From assembly GCA_965247035.1 (NCBI GenBank), contig CBDFGJ010000001.1, forward strand, positions 682,001 through 746,000: a DNA stretch of 64,000 nucleotides. Reading direction: 5' to 3'. A model generated the notes under the pieces. That model worked only from the letters and a program-made list of their open reading frames with translations, searched no databases and was not told where the DNA came from. A program made the translations under genes and the position numbers. Each line of letters starts with the position of its first letter. Position 1 is the stretch's first letter. Source of the stretch: Azophilus sp965247035 (GTDB lineage Bacteria; Pseudomonadota; Gammaproteobacteria; Pseudomonadales; Azotimanducaceae). Shown here in pieces: positions 35,422-44,547 of the stretch.

Positions 35422-37083
35422 ATGCTTAGAGACCTTTTCACACTGCTCGACGGCTTCTTAGGCAGCGCCGTTTATTTTCCGTTCCTGCTGTTGGGTGTGG
35501 GGCTGTTCTTCACACTCTACTTAGGCTTCCCACAATTCCGCTACTTTCGCCAAGCTTGGCGGGAACTTTGGGGAGGCAACTCAAATAAGGAGGCGGGCGA
35601 CGCCAGCCCAGTGCAAGCTCTATCGACAGCGCTGTCCGGTACGGTGGGCACCGGCAACATCGGCGGCGTTGCCTTCGCCATCTATCTGGGCGGCCCGGCG
35701 GCTCTGTTCTGGATGTGGATGACCGCTTTTCTCGGCATGGCCATCAAGCTGGTGGAAGTGACCATCAGCCACCGCTACCGCATCGTCGACGAGCATGGCC
35801 ACATTGCCGGCGGGCCGATGTACTACATGGAACGCGGCCTGAACTACAAGTACCTAGCCATATTCTTCGCCGTCGCCACGGTCATCAGTTCGTTTGGCAC
35901 CGGCAATCTGCCGCAAAGCAACAATATGGCAGCCGGGCTTGAAGCTTCCTTCGGCCTGCCGACCTGGATTTCGGGGTTGATCCTAGCCAGCCTCCTCGGC
36001 TTGGTGGTGGTTGGTGGCATCCGTCGCATCGCCTTGGTCGCCGCCAGCATCGTTCCACTCATGGGCAGCATTTACGCCATTGGTGCCTTGGCCGCGGCCA
36101 TAACCAACTTCGAGAACATCGGCCCATCCTTCGCCGCGGTCTTCACCGACGCCTTCTCAGGCTCCGCCGCCACAGGCGGGTTCCTAGGTGCCTCCTTCGC
36201 CTACGCCTTCAACCGAGGGGTCAACCGCGGCCTGTTCTCCAATGAAGCAGGGCAGGGCTCCGCACCCATCGCACACGCTGCGGCGCGCACTGGCTATCCG
36301 GCGTCCGAGGGTATGGTGTCGATGCTGGAGCCCTTCATCGATACACTCATCATCTGCACGTTGACCGGTTTGGTCATCCTGTCCTCTGGCGTATGGAACG
36401 AGAAGTTCGATATCGAATTCGACGACTTCGACACCGAGTTCATCGTTGGCGAATACAGCGAAGACAACCCGGCCGACGTTCAATTACTGTTCGCCCACCT
36501 AAATCCCGGCGCTGGTGAGGACGGCGCGGTGCAGCCATTCACCGGCCAAGTGGAGGTCGTCGGCGGCGAGGGCGGCCTTGCCAACATAACCACGCTGCAC
36601 AATCGTTCCATCGCGGAGCAAGTACGCTTCTTGGTTGATGGGCAGCCCTATACCGGCAAGCTGGACATCAAAGCGGGCGAGCTGGCCACCGATGGCGTGC
36701 GCATTCGCGGCAAGTCCCTCCTGCATTCCGTGCCCCTCACCGCGGAGGCATTCAAGCGCAGCTTCTTTGGCGAATTTGGCCAATACGCGGTGACCGTGGG
36801 CTTGGTTATGTTCGCGTTCTCCACCGCCATCGCCTGGTCCTACTACGGCGACCGCGCCATGACCTATCTATTTGGGGTGCGGGCAATCGTCCCTTACAGG
36901 ATTGTGTACGTGGCGGGTTTTTTCGGCGCAACGGTGATCGATACTTCGTTGGTTTGGCTGATTTCGGCAGTTGCTGTGACCCTGATGACCCTGCCCAACC
37001 TGCTCGGGCTGGTGCTGATGCGAAAGGAAATCAAGGCATTGATCGTCGATTACCGAAGCAAGGTCAACTCAAGCAACTTATAG
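35422..37083 (+). CDS. Sodium:alanine symporter family protein (AgcS) with an inserted domain
   Basis: Na+/amino-acid importer in the inner membrane. ALSGTVGTGNIGGVAFAIYL and GPMYYMERGL are AgcS signatures; RGVNRGLFSNEAGQGSAPIA is the second conserved segment. 553 residues from ATG 35422, about 80-100 longer than usual AgcS. The surplus is a polar segment at about residues 325-445 (KFDIEFDDFDTEFIVGEYS to AEFGQ-like end), which splits the last helices and has no hydrophobic stretch. Start chosen just after the phosphatase stop; the frame extends back only into that gene. Confidence 0.92.
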   Translation: MLRDLFTLLDGFLGSAVYFPFLLLGVGLFFTLYLGFPQFRYFRQAWRELWGGNSNKEAGDASPVQALSTALSGTVGTGNIGGVAFAIYLGGPAALFWMWMTAFLGMAIKLVEVTISHRYRIVDEHGHIAGGPMYYMERGLNYKYLAIFFAVATVISSFGTGNLPQSNNMAAGLEASFGLPTWISGLILASLLGLVVVGGIRRIALVAASIVPLMGSIYAIGALAAAITNFENIGPSFAAVFTDAFSGSAATGGFLGASFAYAFNRGVNRGLFSNEAGQGSAPIAHAAARTGYPASEGMVSMLEPFIDTLIICTLTGLVILSSGVWNEKFDIEFDDFDTEFIVGEYSEDNPADVQLLFAHLNPGAGEDGAVQPFTGQVEVVGGEGGLANITTLHNRSIAEQVRFLVDGQPYTGKLDIKAGELATDGVRIRGKSLLHSVPLTAEAFKRSFFGEFGQYAVTVGLVMFAFSTAIAWSYYGDRAMTYLFGVRAIVPYRIVYVAGFFGATVIDTSLVWLISAVAVTLMTLPNLLGLVLMRKEIKALIVDYRSKVNSSNL

Positions 37084-37147
37084 TAAGGTAGGGAATTGAC
37101 CAACGATGAGCGCTTTGAAGACGGATGCGTGAAGACAAGGGGGCAAC

Positions 37148-37720
37148 ATGCCATTGAAAGTGGTTTTTGATCTTGAAGACAAGGATCTGGATTACTTCAA
37201 AGCCAATATGGAGCGCACTCGCTGCTCATTGGATGCCACTGACGAAGACGAAATCATCAATCGTGCGAACGCCATGGTCGAGCAGGCGAGGGCGTTGAAC
37301 GCACCCGCGTTCGCGCAGCAGCGCATTGACAAGCTCAAGCGCTTGACCGAGATGTTGATGGATCCGGAGTGGTTCTTGTCTATGGAGGAGCGGCGCAACA
37401 TTCTGGCCGCCTTGGCTTACTTTGCAGATCCGGAGGACATCATCCCGGACCACATCCCGGTGCTTGGCTACATTGATGACGCCATCATGATCGAACTGGT
37501 GGTCACGGAACTACAACACGAAATAGACGCTTTTGAGGATTTTTGCCGTTTCCGCGCCGGCGAGAGGGGGCGCAAACGCGGCGACAAGGTATCGCGGGAG
37601 GACTACCTCGAAAGCAAGCGGCGGAAACTGCAGCAACGCATGCGGCGGCGGCGAACCGCCGCCACCCGTCGAACATCCAAAGAGCCTACGCGGCCCCGGC
37701 CCCGTTTTCGCTTATTCTAA
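37148..37720 (+). CDS. DUF1232/YkvA-like protein
   Basis: 190 residues from ATG 37148 (SD near AAGGGGGC). The DUF1232 core is ILAALAYFADPEDIIPDHIP followed by VLGYIDDAIMIELVV at about residues 85-120; here it appears soluble. The C-terminus is very basic (KRRKLQQRMRRRRTAATRR), suggesting nucleic-acid or membrane contact. Function unknown. The TAA stop lies in the target duplication of element R3c. Confidence 0.8.
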   Translation: MPLKVVFDLEDKDLDYFKANMERTRCSLDATDEDEIINRANAMVEQARALNAPAFAQQRIDKLKRLTEMLMDPEWFLSMEERRNILAALAYFADPEDIIPDHIPVLGYIDDAIMIELVVTELQHEIDAFEDFCRFRAGERGRKRGDKVSREDYLESKRRKLQQRMRRRRTAATRRTSKEPTRPRPRFRLF

Positions 37721-38058
37721 GGAACCTCTGATTCACTTCCCGGGACTGGCCATCGCAGACTCACCAGTTGATGCAACACCCGTTCCAGTTCGGCAACGCG
37801 CATCTTCAACCGCTCTACCCGCCCGCCATGCTGTGGCCAGAACCTCACCGCCGTCAGCAATGCCCGTGTTGCCGTCTTGTCGCCTGTATAGCGTTGCAGT
37901 CCCTCGATGGCGTTCGCTTCGGTTGAATGCAACCGCAGGGTCAGCGTCCTCGCCGGTTTATTTCCTGAATTCGTGCGCACATCCCGTTGGCGAACAAAAA
38001 CCGCTACAAGGGTTGCCGATAATTTACACGTCATCGAAAAAGACTGGCTTTGTCGCAC
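37717..38058 (-). CDS. Small ribbon-helix-helix-like protein inside R3c
   Basis: 113 residues from ATG 38058, or 105 from the next ATG. The centre (ARTLTLRLHSTEANAIEGLQ then RYTGDKTATRALLTAV) looks like a beta-strand plus two helices of an RHH DNA-binding fold; the C-terminal GRVERLKMRVAELERVLHQL is a likely coiled coil. It fills the element between its inverted repeats and its stop lies at the outer edge. It may be an element-encoded regulator or a captured host gene. Structure-based reading only. Confidence 0.45.
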   Translation of the reverse strand: MRQSQSFSMTCKLSATLVAVFVRQRDVRTNSGNKPARTLTLRLHSTEANAIEGLQRYTGDKTATRALLTAVRFWPQHGGRVERLKMRVAELERVLHQLVSLRWPVPGSESEVP

Positions 38059-38089
38059 TGCGAAAGCCTGCGAATTTTTCAGAGGTTTC
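37721..38089. mobile_element. Repeat R3c: 369-bp IS5-like non-autonomous element with ORF
   Basis: GGAACCTCTGA at the left, GAAACCTCTGA read from the right, flanked by CTAA at 37717-37720 and 38090-38093. End sequence and YTAR-type target duplication resemble IS5-group elements. It carries a 113-codon minus-strand ORF and no transposase. Shorter relatives are R3a and R3b. Confidence 0.75.
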
Positions 38090-38114
38090 CTAAAGAAGCG
38101 CTAACGAGGCCCTT

Positions 38115-39947
38115 TCACCCCTTTCCCGCGATCAGGAGATCTAGGCACGCCTCGCAGATGGCATGAACTTGCGGCCCATCTTGAACAGCGCTTACTAGGG
38201 ACCAAGCTCGGCGCAGTTCGATGGGAACGGACGCTATAGCGGCGAACTGGCTTGATGCCAGCACAGCACGTGCGTCCATGGAGTTCGTGATTTCCTGCAG
38301 CAGCAATTCGCTTAGCGGCACTGATGGACGAAAGGTCTTAACGCCGTAGTCCTCGCCAAGGTTGGCGATTTCCGCCGCCTTCTTAAAGGCATCAGGCAGC
38401 CCGCCAAGGTCATCTATCAGGCCAATCGCCAAAGCATTCTCACCCAGCCAAACCCGGCCTTGGGCGACCTCGTCCACCGCTTGCGGCGTCATGTTACGGC
38501 CTTTGGCGACCAGCTTGAGGAAGCGGTCGTAAACGTGCTCCACACTGGACTCAATCACCTGCTGCATGGGTTTGTTCAGACCCAGCACCGGGTGGGCACC
38601 GGACAAAGGCAAACTGCCTACGCCATCGCCGTCTACGCCGATGTCTGCCAGTGTTTGTTCAAACGTCAGCGCCAACCCGATAACGCCGATGGAACCGGTC
38701 AATGTGGTCGGATGGGCGATAATGCGGTCGGCGGTGGATGCTATCCAGTAGCCGCCGGATGCGGCCACCGGTCCCAAGGAGGCGATCACGGGCTTCTCCG
38801 CCAGCTGCGCCAGTTCGAGCTCTTGGCGGATGAGTTCCGAAGCCAAGGCGCTGCCGCCAGGGGAGTCTATGCGGATAACGATCGCCGCCACCGAGTCATC
38901 CTTGCGCGCCTCGCGGATCAATTCGACCAGATTATCGGCGGCAACGGCGTTGCGCTCATCCCCCATGACGACCACGCCACGGGCATAAATAAGACCTAGG
39001 TTGCGAGCAGTGGGCGGGTTGGGCGCTAGACTTTTCAGGTATTGCTCATAGTGGATGTGCGGATAGTCCTCGCTATCGCTTGCACCAAGCTTGCTTGCAA
39101 TCCTTGCCATGGCGTCATCCACGGTCATCAGTTCATCCACCAAGCCGTATTCCAGCGCCACCTTAGCCATGTCGCCGCCCGCCGCGGAAAGAACGGAGGG
39201 AAACTCTTTGGAATAGCGATCAAAGGCGTCTGAGGTCAACTCCCGATTGGCTAGGATCAGCCGCCGGTAGGCGCTCCAGAGATCATTCACCATGGCTTGG
39301 TTGACCTCCCTCGCCGCCGGTGACATGGCTTTTTCGGTGAACGGCTCGGCCGCTTCCTTGTACTCGCCCACCCGAAAGACGTAGGTGCTGACGTGAAACT
39401 TCTCCAGCAGCCCTTTGAAATACAGTAGGAAGCGGCTATAGCCTTCGAACAGCAACTCGCCAAAGGGATGCATGTAAACTTCATCAGCGAAGCTGGCAAT
39501 GGCGTATTGCCCTTGGCTGTAGGCGTACCCATGGGCCACAACTTCCTTGCCTTCGGCCTTGAACCGCTCTAGGGCCTGGCCAAGATAGCTGGCGTGGGCG
39601 CTCGCTATGCCCCTCAGTTGTTCAAGATCCAGCACAATCAAGCGAATACGGTCATCCTCCGTCGCTTGATCCACCGCCCGCACCAAGTCGTTGATGCCCA
39701 CTTCCTGCCCGCCTGGGGCCGCCTGCCAGAATTTCTCGAAGGGATTTCGAACACGCTTATCCTCGACCAATTGGCCTTCTGGATTAAGCACCAGAGCGGC
39801 GTCCTCAGGCACCTCGACCTCATCCGAGCTGCCGACGGCCACCACGATGAGGGCCGCGACCACTAGCAGGAACAGCATGTTCATCACGAAATTGCGTATG
39901 CGCGTGATCGAGCGGCCAATGCGCTGAAGAAAATTTAGCTTGTTCAT
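38115..39947 (-). CDS. sppA: Signal peptide peptidase SppA (67K type)
   Basis: Membrane-anchored serine protease that degrades cleaved signal peptides. 610 residues from ATG 39947; ATGs at 39956 and 39971 are alternatives without a better SD. One N-terminal helix (FVMNMLFLLVVAALIVVAVG). Tandem ClpP-like domains; the general-base Lys is in GEYKEAAEPFTEKAMSPAAR (about Lys197) and the nucleophile in GPVAASGGYWIAST (about Ser397), both conserved. SAIVIRIDSPGGSALASE is the oxyanion strand. Divergent from murF with overlapping upstream regions. Confidence 0.93.
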   Translation of the reverse strand: MNKLNFLQRIGRSITRIRNFVMNMLFLLVVAALIVVAVGSSDEVEVPEDAALVLNPEGQLVEDKRVRNPFEKFWQAAPGGQEVGINDLVRAVDQATEDDRIRLIVLDLEQLRGIASAHASYLGQALERFKAEGKEVVAHGYAYSQGQYAIASFADEVYMHPFGELLFEGYSRFLLYFKGLLEKFHVSTYVFRVGEYKEAAEPFTEKAMSPAAREVNQAMVNDLWSAYRRLILANRELTSDAFDRYSKEFPSVLSAAGGDMAKVALEYGLVDELMTVDDAMARIASKLGASDSEDYPHIHYEQYLKSLAPNPPTARNLGLIYARGVVVMGDERNAVAADNLVELIREARKDDSVAAIVIRIDSPGGSALASELIRQELELAQLAEKPVIASLGPVAASGGYWIASTADRIIAHPTTLTGSIGVIGLALTFEQTLADIGVDGDGVGSLPLSGAHPVLGLNKPMQQVIESSVEHVYDRFLKLVAKGRNMTPQAVDEVAQGRVWLGENALAIGLIDDLGGLPDAFKKAAEIANLGEDYGVKTFRPSVPLSELLLQEITNSMDARAVLASSQFAAIASVPIELRRAWSLVSAVQDGPQVHAICEACLDLLIAGKG

Positions 39948-40061
39948 GGCCGTCATCGTAACATGAAACAATCAGGTTTCATGCCGCTGGCAAGCAGAAG
40001 GGCACATGAGTTGCTCAAGCATTTCATTCCAACTCCGCCCAGATCAAGGCGGCGGATCCTG

Positions 40062-41411
40062 ATGGTGCCCCTGTGGCGCTGGCCGGAACTGTGCCAAGCG
40101 GTTGGGGCACCCCAACGTCAAGGCCCGGATGTCACCGGTCTATGCATAGACTCCCGGCGAATTCGAGCCGGCGACCTTTTCCTCGCCCTAACGGGCGACC
40201 CCGGTCCGAGATTCCATGCCTCAAGCCGCTCCAACCGGGATGGTCATGACTTCGTTGCGGATGCCCTGAATCGAGGTGCCGTCGGTGCCCTAGTGCATCA
40301 AGACATGGACCTGAACGGCACGCTGTTGCGGGTGAACGATACGCTCGATAGCCTTTGGGCCCTGGCCCGAGCGCGTCGCAACGCACTGCGGGGAGAGGTT
40401 GTGGCGGTCACCGGCAGCAGCGGCAAGACCACAGCCAAAAACCTGCTCGGCGCCGCCCTCAAGGCGTTCACCACCGAGGGCAGCCTGAACAACCACCTCG
40501 GTGTGCCACTGTCCTTGGCTGCAACCCCGGCGGGGACGAACACCGCCGTTTATGAAATAGGGACCAACCATCCAGGGGAAATTGAAATGCTGTCCAAACT
40601 GGTGCGGCCCAACGCCGCTGCCCTAGTGTTGAACGTGCATCCGGCCCATGTGGAGTTCTTTTCTGACCTAGATGCCTTAAGAAAAGAAAAATTAAGTATT
40701 TATAATGGGTTAGAAAAAGATTCTAATCTAGTAGTTGAACAATCAATCGCGCAAGAGGGGTTGCCGGACAGCCTCAGGGTGTGGACCTTTGGCCTAGGCG
40801 AGGGTGCTCATTGCCGGCTTTTGCGCTGCGAGGGAAGGGCTGCGCACTATCAGTTGGGAGGGCGGCGTTTCCATGCACGGGTTCCAGGCGGCGGCCTCCA
40901 CCGAGCAACGACCTTAGCGGCGGTTTTCTGTCTGCTTGATGTCTTGGGCCGGGGCATCGAGGACGCCTGCAACTTAGGGGATGAACTGGTGCCCGGGGGA
41001 CGCGGCAACTTGCTGCAATGCGGCAGTCTGACCCTAGTGGACGACAGCTACAACGCCAATCCGGCCAGCATGGCAGCAGCGTTGGCGAACCTTCGCAATC
41101 CGTCTGGACGCAGCGTAGCGGTGTTGGGTGAGATGCTGGAACTTGGCGCGGACAGCGTTCGGCAGCACGAGGCTCTAGCCGCCGCCTGCGCCCACATCGA
41201 CTTGGTGGTTGGCGTTGGGAAAGGCATGAGGCCGCTGATGTCCAAGTTGCCCAAGCGCCTTAAGGGGCTTTGGCGGGAGCAGGCGGATGAGGAACTCCTG
41301 CAATGGCTTTTGGCTAAGCTCAAGCAGGGTGACCTGGTGCTGGTCAAGGGCTCAAACCGGGTGTTCTGGGCCAACGGCTTCACCGCTAAGCTGGCGTCTG
41401 CGCTGCGCTGA
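40062..41411 (+). CDS. murF: UDP-N-acetylmuramoyl-tripeptide-D-alanyl-D-alanine ligase
   Basis: Adds D-Ala-D-Ala to the UDP-MurNAc-tripeptide, last cytoplasmic peptidoglycan precursor step. 449 residues from ATG 40062 (MVPLWRWPELCQAV); the open frame goes further back over the sppA start. IDSRRIRAGDLFLAL, the P-loop VTGSSGKTTAKNLLGA, NNHLGVPLSL, YEIGTNHPGEI and VLVKGSNRVFWANGF are MurF signatures. Stands alone rather than in the dcw cluster. Residues about 206-228 are encoded by an AT-rich patch. Confidence 0.93.
   Translation: MVPLWRWPELCQAVGAPQRQGPDVTGLCIDSRRIRAGDLFLALTGDPGPRFHASSRSNRDGHDFVADALNRGAVGALVHQDMDLNGTLLRVNDTLDSLWALARARRNALRGEVVAVTGSSGKTTAKNLLGAALKAFTTEGSLNNHLGVPLSLAATPAGTNTAVYEIGTNHPGEIEMLSKLVRPNAAALVLNVHPAHVEFFSDLDALRKEKLSIYNGLEKDSNLVVEQSIAQEGLPDSLRVWTFGLGEGAHCRLLRCEGRAAHYQLGGRRFHARVPGGGLHRATTLAAVFCLLDVLGRGIEDACNLGDELVPGGRGNLLQCGSLTLVDDSYNANPASMAAALANLRNPSGRSVAVLGEMLELGADSVRQHEALAAACAHIDLVVGVGKGMRPLMSKLPKRLKGLWREQADEELLQWLLAKLKQGDLVLVKGSNRVFWANGFTAKLASALR
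40675..40745. other. AT-rich codon patch within murF
   Basis: About 70 bases (TTAAGAAAAGAAAAATTAAG and onward) are A/T-rich with A- or T-ending codons, while the surrounding gene is strongly GC-ended. The frame is kept and the encoded LRKEKLSIYNGLEKDSNLVV fits MurF. Confidence 0.75.
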
Positions 41412-41642
41412 AACAACTGCAAGCCCTTTCAAAGTTGCCGTGCAATGCGGCGAATCCCCTCATTCATCAATACAGCCGCTGGCTGATCGCGCAGCCCCGG
41501 CAGGCGGCGGAGCGGCGGCTTTGGTTTGCGGCAGCGAGGCACCTCTTGACTGCACCCGCTAGTCCAAGCCAAGCCCTCGTTCGGTGTTCTATGCCGCCCC
41601 CGGAACCGCAAAGTGGCGCGACCAAGCCTGGTTCCGGTCTAT

Positions 41643-42485
41643 TTACAGCGAAGCCTCCTCACTAGGTGCGCCATCCAAGTCTGCCGGGGAACGCGCTGCA
41701 ATGCTGTGTTCCGTGGCCGCAGTGGTTGAAGACCAAGGCAACAGTCGATACCCGGTGTGGGCGGAGAAATCCATGAATGGATATTTGATGATCTGAAAAT
41801 AGGGCGAATAGTCAAAATCGCTGGGCGTACAAAGCTTGGGATTACGCCGGAATAGCCGCACCTGCTCGCCTTCGCTTTGCTGCACCAAGGGCAGGATGGG
41901 GAACTGCACCAAACCCAAGGCTTCCGCGATCATCGTGGAGCAAACGGTTTTGGTTTGATCGCCCGGGCGCCGCCGGAACAGGCTTGAGCGCCAGCGCCCG
42001 GGCAACAGGGACCAAGGCAGCAGAAAGCGCATCAGATCAAATATCTGCCGTAGATCGTAAGCCTTGCCGATCTGGCTGACGGCATAGGTCAGTATCTGCT
42101 GCGCATCCGGATGGGATAGCCCTAAAGGACGGCACAGGCGGAGGTGGTCCTCCTTGTAGACGCTGAGGGGATTCACCAGCGTGCCGCACCCTAGCAGGCT
42201 CTCAATCACCAGTTGTTCGCTGGCCGGCAGGTCGCAGGCTTCCTGAAGCCGGTGCCGCGCCTGCTCATCCTCAAGGTCGTAACGGCGGCCGATGTAGAGG
42301 GCGGCGTGGGACCAGGAGCTTTGCGTGACCTGCTTGATGACGTCGCTGGCGCGGCTGCGCCCCTCTACCAATATGATGTCGCAGGGCTTCAGTTCTTGGC
42401 AGATGCGGTCGAAATTGCTTAAGGGGAACGGCTGCGGCGGGCGCAGTCTGGTCAGCCAGTTGATGAGGAGGCGGTGCAAATTCAT
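41643..42485 (-). CDS. YiiX/YebB-like permuted NlpC/P60 amidase-type protein (C92)
   Basis: 280 residues. ELKPCDIILVEGRSRASDVI, SSWSHAALYIGRRYDLED and KTVCSTMIAEALGLVQFP form the permuted papain-like arrangement: the catalytic His precedes the Cys (VCSTM). Similar to YiiX/YaeF-type proteins, thought to act on cell-wall peptides or acyl groups. No signal peptide is visible, so cytoplasmic or peripheral. Convergent with murF across 231 bp that hold no supported gene. Confidence 0.75.
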   Translation of the reverse strand: MNLHRLLINWLTRLRPPQPFPLSNFDRICQELKPCDIILVEGRSRASDVIKQVTQSSWSHAALYIGRRYDLEDEQARHRLQEACDLPASEQLVIESLLGCGTLVNPLSVYKEDHLRLCRPLGLSHPDAQQILTYAVSQIGKAYDLRQIFDLMRFLLPWSLLPGRWRSSLFRRRPGDQTKTVCSTMIAEALGLVQFPILPLVQQSEGEQVRLFRRNPKLCTPSDFDYSPYFQIIKYPFMDFSAHTGYRLLPWSSTTAATEHSIAARSPADLDGAPSEEASL

Positions 42486-42925
42486 GGACGGTCCGGCCTA
42501 AACTTCCTAATCGCGGCAAAAGGCTAACGAGGTGATGCTTTTCATGGGACTCACTTTAAACCGGGCGGGCCTGACTGTGACTGGGTTCCGCATGGGCTTG
42601 GGTGGCTGACCCGCCGACGCACAGCCCCATCGTCGGGCCGAGGGATGGGCGCAGGTACGGGCTCAACGCGCCGGCAGGTAAGCGCCCCAAGCCCACCCTT
42701 TTCAACTGAGGCCACCCACATTGGATACGGAAACACGAATTTCCTTCCTGACCTGTATGTAATAGAGGCATACTACATTATCTCAATGGAGGCTTGGGTT
42801 AGTGCAACAGGTTGGCCACGCAGTGGATCGAACCGTTCCCGGCCGGCCGCGCCTTGCCACAGGCTCCGCGCGGCACGCTGAAATGCAAGAAACTGATGCG
42901 ACAGGACAGCAGCACGTTGAAAGAG
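42486..42925. other. Divergent intergenic region upstream of moaA
   Basis: 440 bp with no supported gene. AT-rich stretch near 42760-42785 (ATGTAATAGAGGCATACTAC) may hold the moaA promoter. GC-rich paired-looking blocks at 42590-42700 were seen but no known leader motif could be matched with confidence. Confidence 0.4.
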
Positions 42926-43900
42926 ATGTCGAAAGTGATCTTTGATGCCCAAGGGCGTCGTTTTCGCAACCTGCGGGTTAGCCTAACCGCCGCCTGCAAC
43001 TACGCCTGCACCTACTGCGTGCCCAACGGCCGGCGGCTGCAGGCGGCGGTGCGGGAACTCAGCGTTGACGAAATGGTTAATGCCGTGCTGCTGCTCATTG
43101 ATGCGGCCGGCATCGAAAAACTGCGCATCACCGGCGGCGAGCCCTTGCTGTCACCCAAATTCGACGCTCTGTTGTCGGCTGTTATGACCGCACCCTTGGC
43201 GGACGTCTCCATCACCACCAATGGACAGTTGCTACCGCAGAAGTCCAGCCTAATCATCAACTCCGGCATTCGCCGCATCAACATCAGCTTGGACACCCTT
43301 GATGCGGACGTCTTCCGGGCCATCGCCCGCAGCGGGGACTTGGCCACCGTGCTCCTAGGCGTGGAGCAAATGCTGGCCGCCGGCATCAAGGTCAAGATCA
43401 ATATGGTTCCGCTGCGCACCAAGAACGTCGACCAAATCCTGCCGATGCTGGATTACTGCTTCGAATGTGGCATAGAGCTTCGCTTCATCGAACTGATGAG
43501 AATGGGGCATCTGCGCGACGGTCATCAATTCGCCCATGATTTCTTCAGCATGGGCGAGATACTGGATCTGATTAGCACGCAATACGAGTACACCCGCACC
43601 GATGCGCCCTGGGACTCCACGGCGGCGCGCTTTGAAGTGCCGGAGCGCGGGGTGTTCGGCGTTATCGCCAACGAGAGTGAGCCGTTCTGCAGCACCTGCA
43701 CTAGGTTACGGCTTTCCTCCAATGGCTGGCTCTACGGCTGCCTCTCCAACGCCCGCCGCCACGACATGCGCCCAGTGCTTGGCCTGCCACGCCCTCAAGC
43801 CTTGGCACGGCTGCGGCAGTTGTTGACCCGTGCGCTGGGGGACAAGCAGAACTATAGCTTTCGAGGCGAAGTGACGGCGATGAAGTTCATCGGCGGATGA
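42926..43900 (+). CDS. moaA: GTP 3',8-cyclase MoaA
   Basis: Radical-SAM enzyme that opens molybdenum cofactor synthesis. 324 residues from ATG 42926 (MSKVIFDAQGRRFRNLRVSL), which aligns with the usual MoaA N-terminus; starts further upstream (42896, 42812) are possible. SAM cluster CNYACTYC (Cys24, 28, 31); second cluster CSTCTRLRLSSNGWLYGCLS; C-terminal KFIGG with the essential Gly-Gly. Stop overlaps the next gene (ATGA). No other moa genes lie in this window. Confidence 0.9.
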   Translation: MSKVIFDAQGRRFRNLRVSLTAACNYACTYCVPNGRRLQAAVRELSVDEMVNAVLLLIDAAGIEKLRITGGEPLLSPKFDALLSAVMTAPLADVSITTNGQLLPQKSSLIINSGIRRINISLDTLDADVFRAIARSGDLATVLLGVEQMLAAGIKVKINMVPLRTKNVDQILPMLDYCFECGIELRFIELMRMGHLRDGHQFAHDFFSMGEILDLISTQYEYTRTDAPWDSTAARFEVPERGVFGVIANESEPFCSTCTRLRLSSNGWLYGCLSNARRHDMRPVLGLPRPQALARLRQLLTRALGDKQNYSFRGEVTAMKFIGG

Positions 43901-44463
43901 GCGCTGGGCCAACCGTTGGCGTGAACCAATCCCCGGCACCGTTCGAGCGGTTGCAGTCGCTCTTGGCCAACCACCGTCGGCCACCGGTGGAGCAATGGCA
44001 CCCCAGGCGGGAGGGCCGCATAGACATCAACATAGACCGGCAGGGTGCTTGGCATCATCAGGGCGCTCCCTTCACACGTCTGGCGCTGGCCAAGCTTTTT
44101 GCCGACATTCTGCGCAAGGACGGCGCGGGCTACTACTTGGTCACGCCCCATGAAAAACTGAAAATCGAAGTGGAGGACGCACCCTTTCTGGTGGTTGAAT
44201 GCGAGTGTGCAGGCCAAGGGCCTGCCCGGCAAATCCTGCTGCGCACCAGCTTAGATGAAGTATTCCCGTTGGATTCGGACCACCCCCTTTGGCTGGAGGA
44301 TAGGCCAACAGGGCTGCGTCCTTATGCCGAGGTTCGCCTTGGGCTCAACGCCCTGATCGCTCGGCCGCCGTACTATCAGCTAGTGGACTTGGCAGAGGAG
44401 GCCAACGGACGGTTGTGGCTGGCGACCGGTGGCGAACGCTTCGATTTGGGGCCAACGAATTAG
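43897..44463 (+). CDS. DUF1285 family protein
   Basis: 188 residues, coupled to moaA by a 4-bp overlap. WHPRREGRIDINIDRQGAWH, GAPFTRLALAKLFADILRKD and GYYLVTPHEKLKIEVEDAPF match DUF1285, a soluble family found across proteobacteria, of unknown function. No membrane segment. Confidence 0.8.
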   Translation: MSAGPTVGVNQSPAPFERLQSLLANHRRPPVEQWHPRREGRIDINIDRQGAWHHQGAPFTRLALAKLFADILRKDGAGYYLVTPHEKLKIEVEDAPFLVVECECAGQGPARQILLRTSLDEVFPLDSDHPLWLEDRPTGLRPYAEVRLGLNALIARPPYYQLVDLAEEANGRLWLATGGERFDLGPTN

Positions 44464-44547
44464 GCCCGCTAAACGCTGTCCGAACTGGGACGGATGCATG
44501 AGCCGATGCTAGGGAACTTAGGTGGTTCGAGAGGTCGTCTTGCCAAG

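Noticed and set aside
41435..41665. 76-codon plus-strand frame between murF and the YiiX-like gene
   Set aside because: No motif, no clear SD, overlaps the end of the opposite gene.
42560..42720. Possible structured leader (for example a molybdenum cofactor riboswitch) upstream of moaA
   Set aside because: The gene context fits, but the consensus could not be matched base by base; a covariance-model search would decide.
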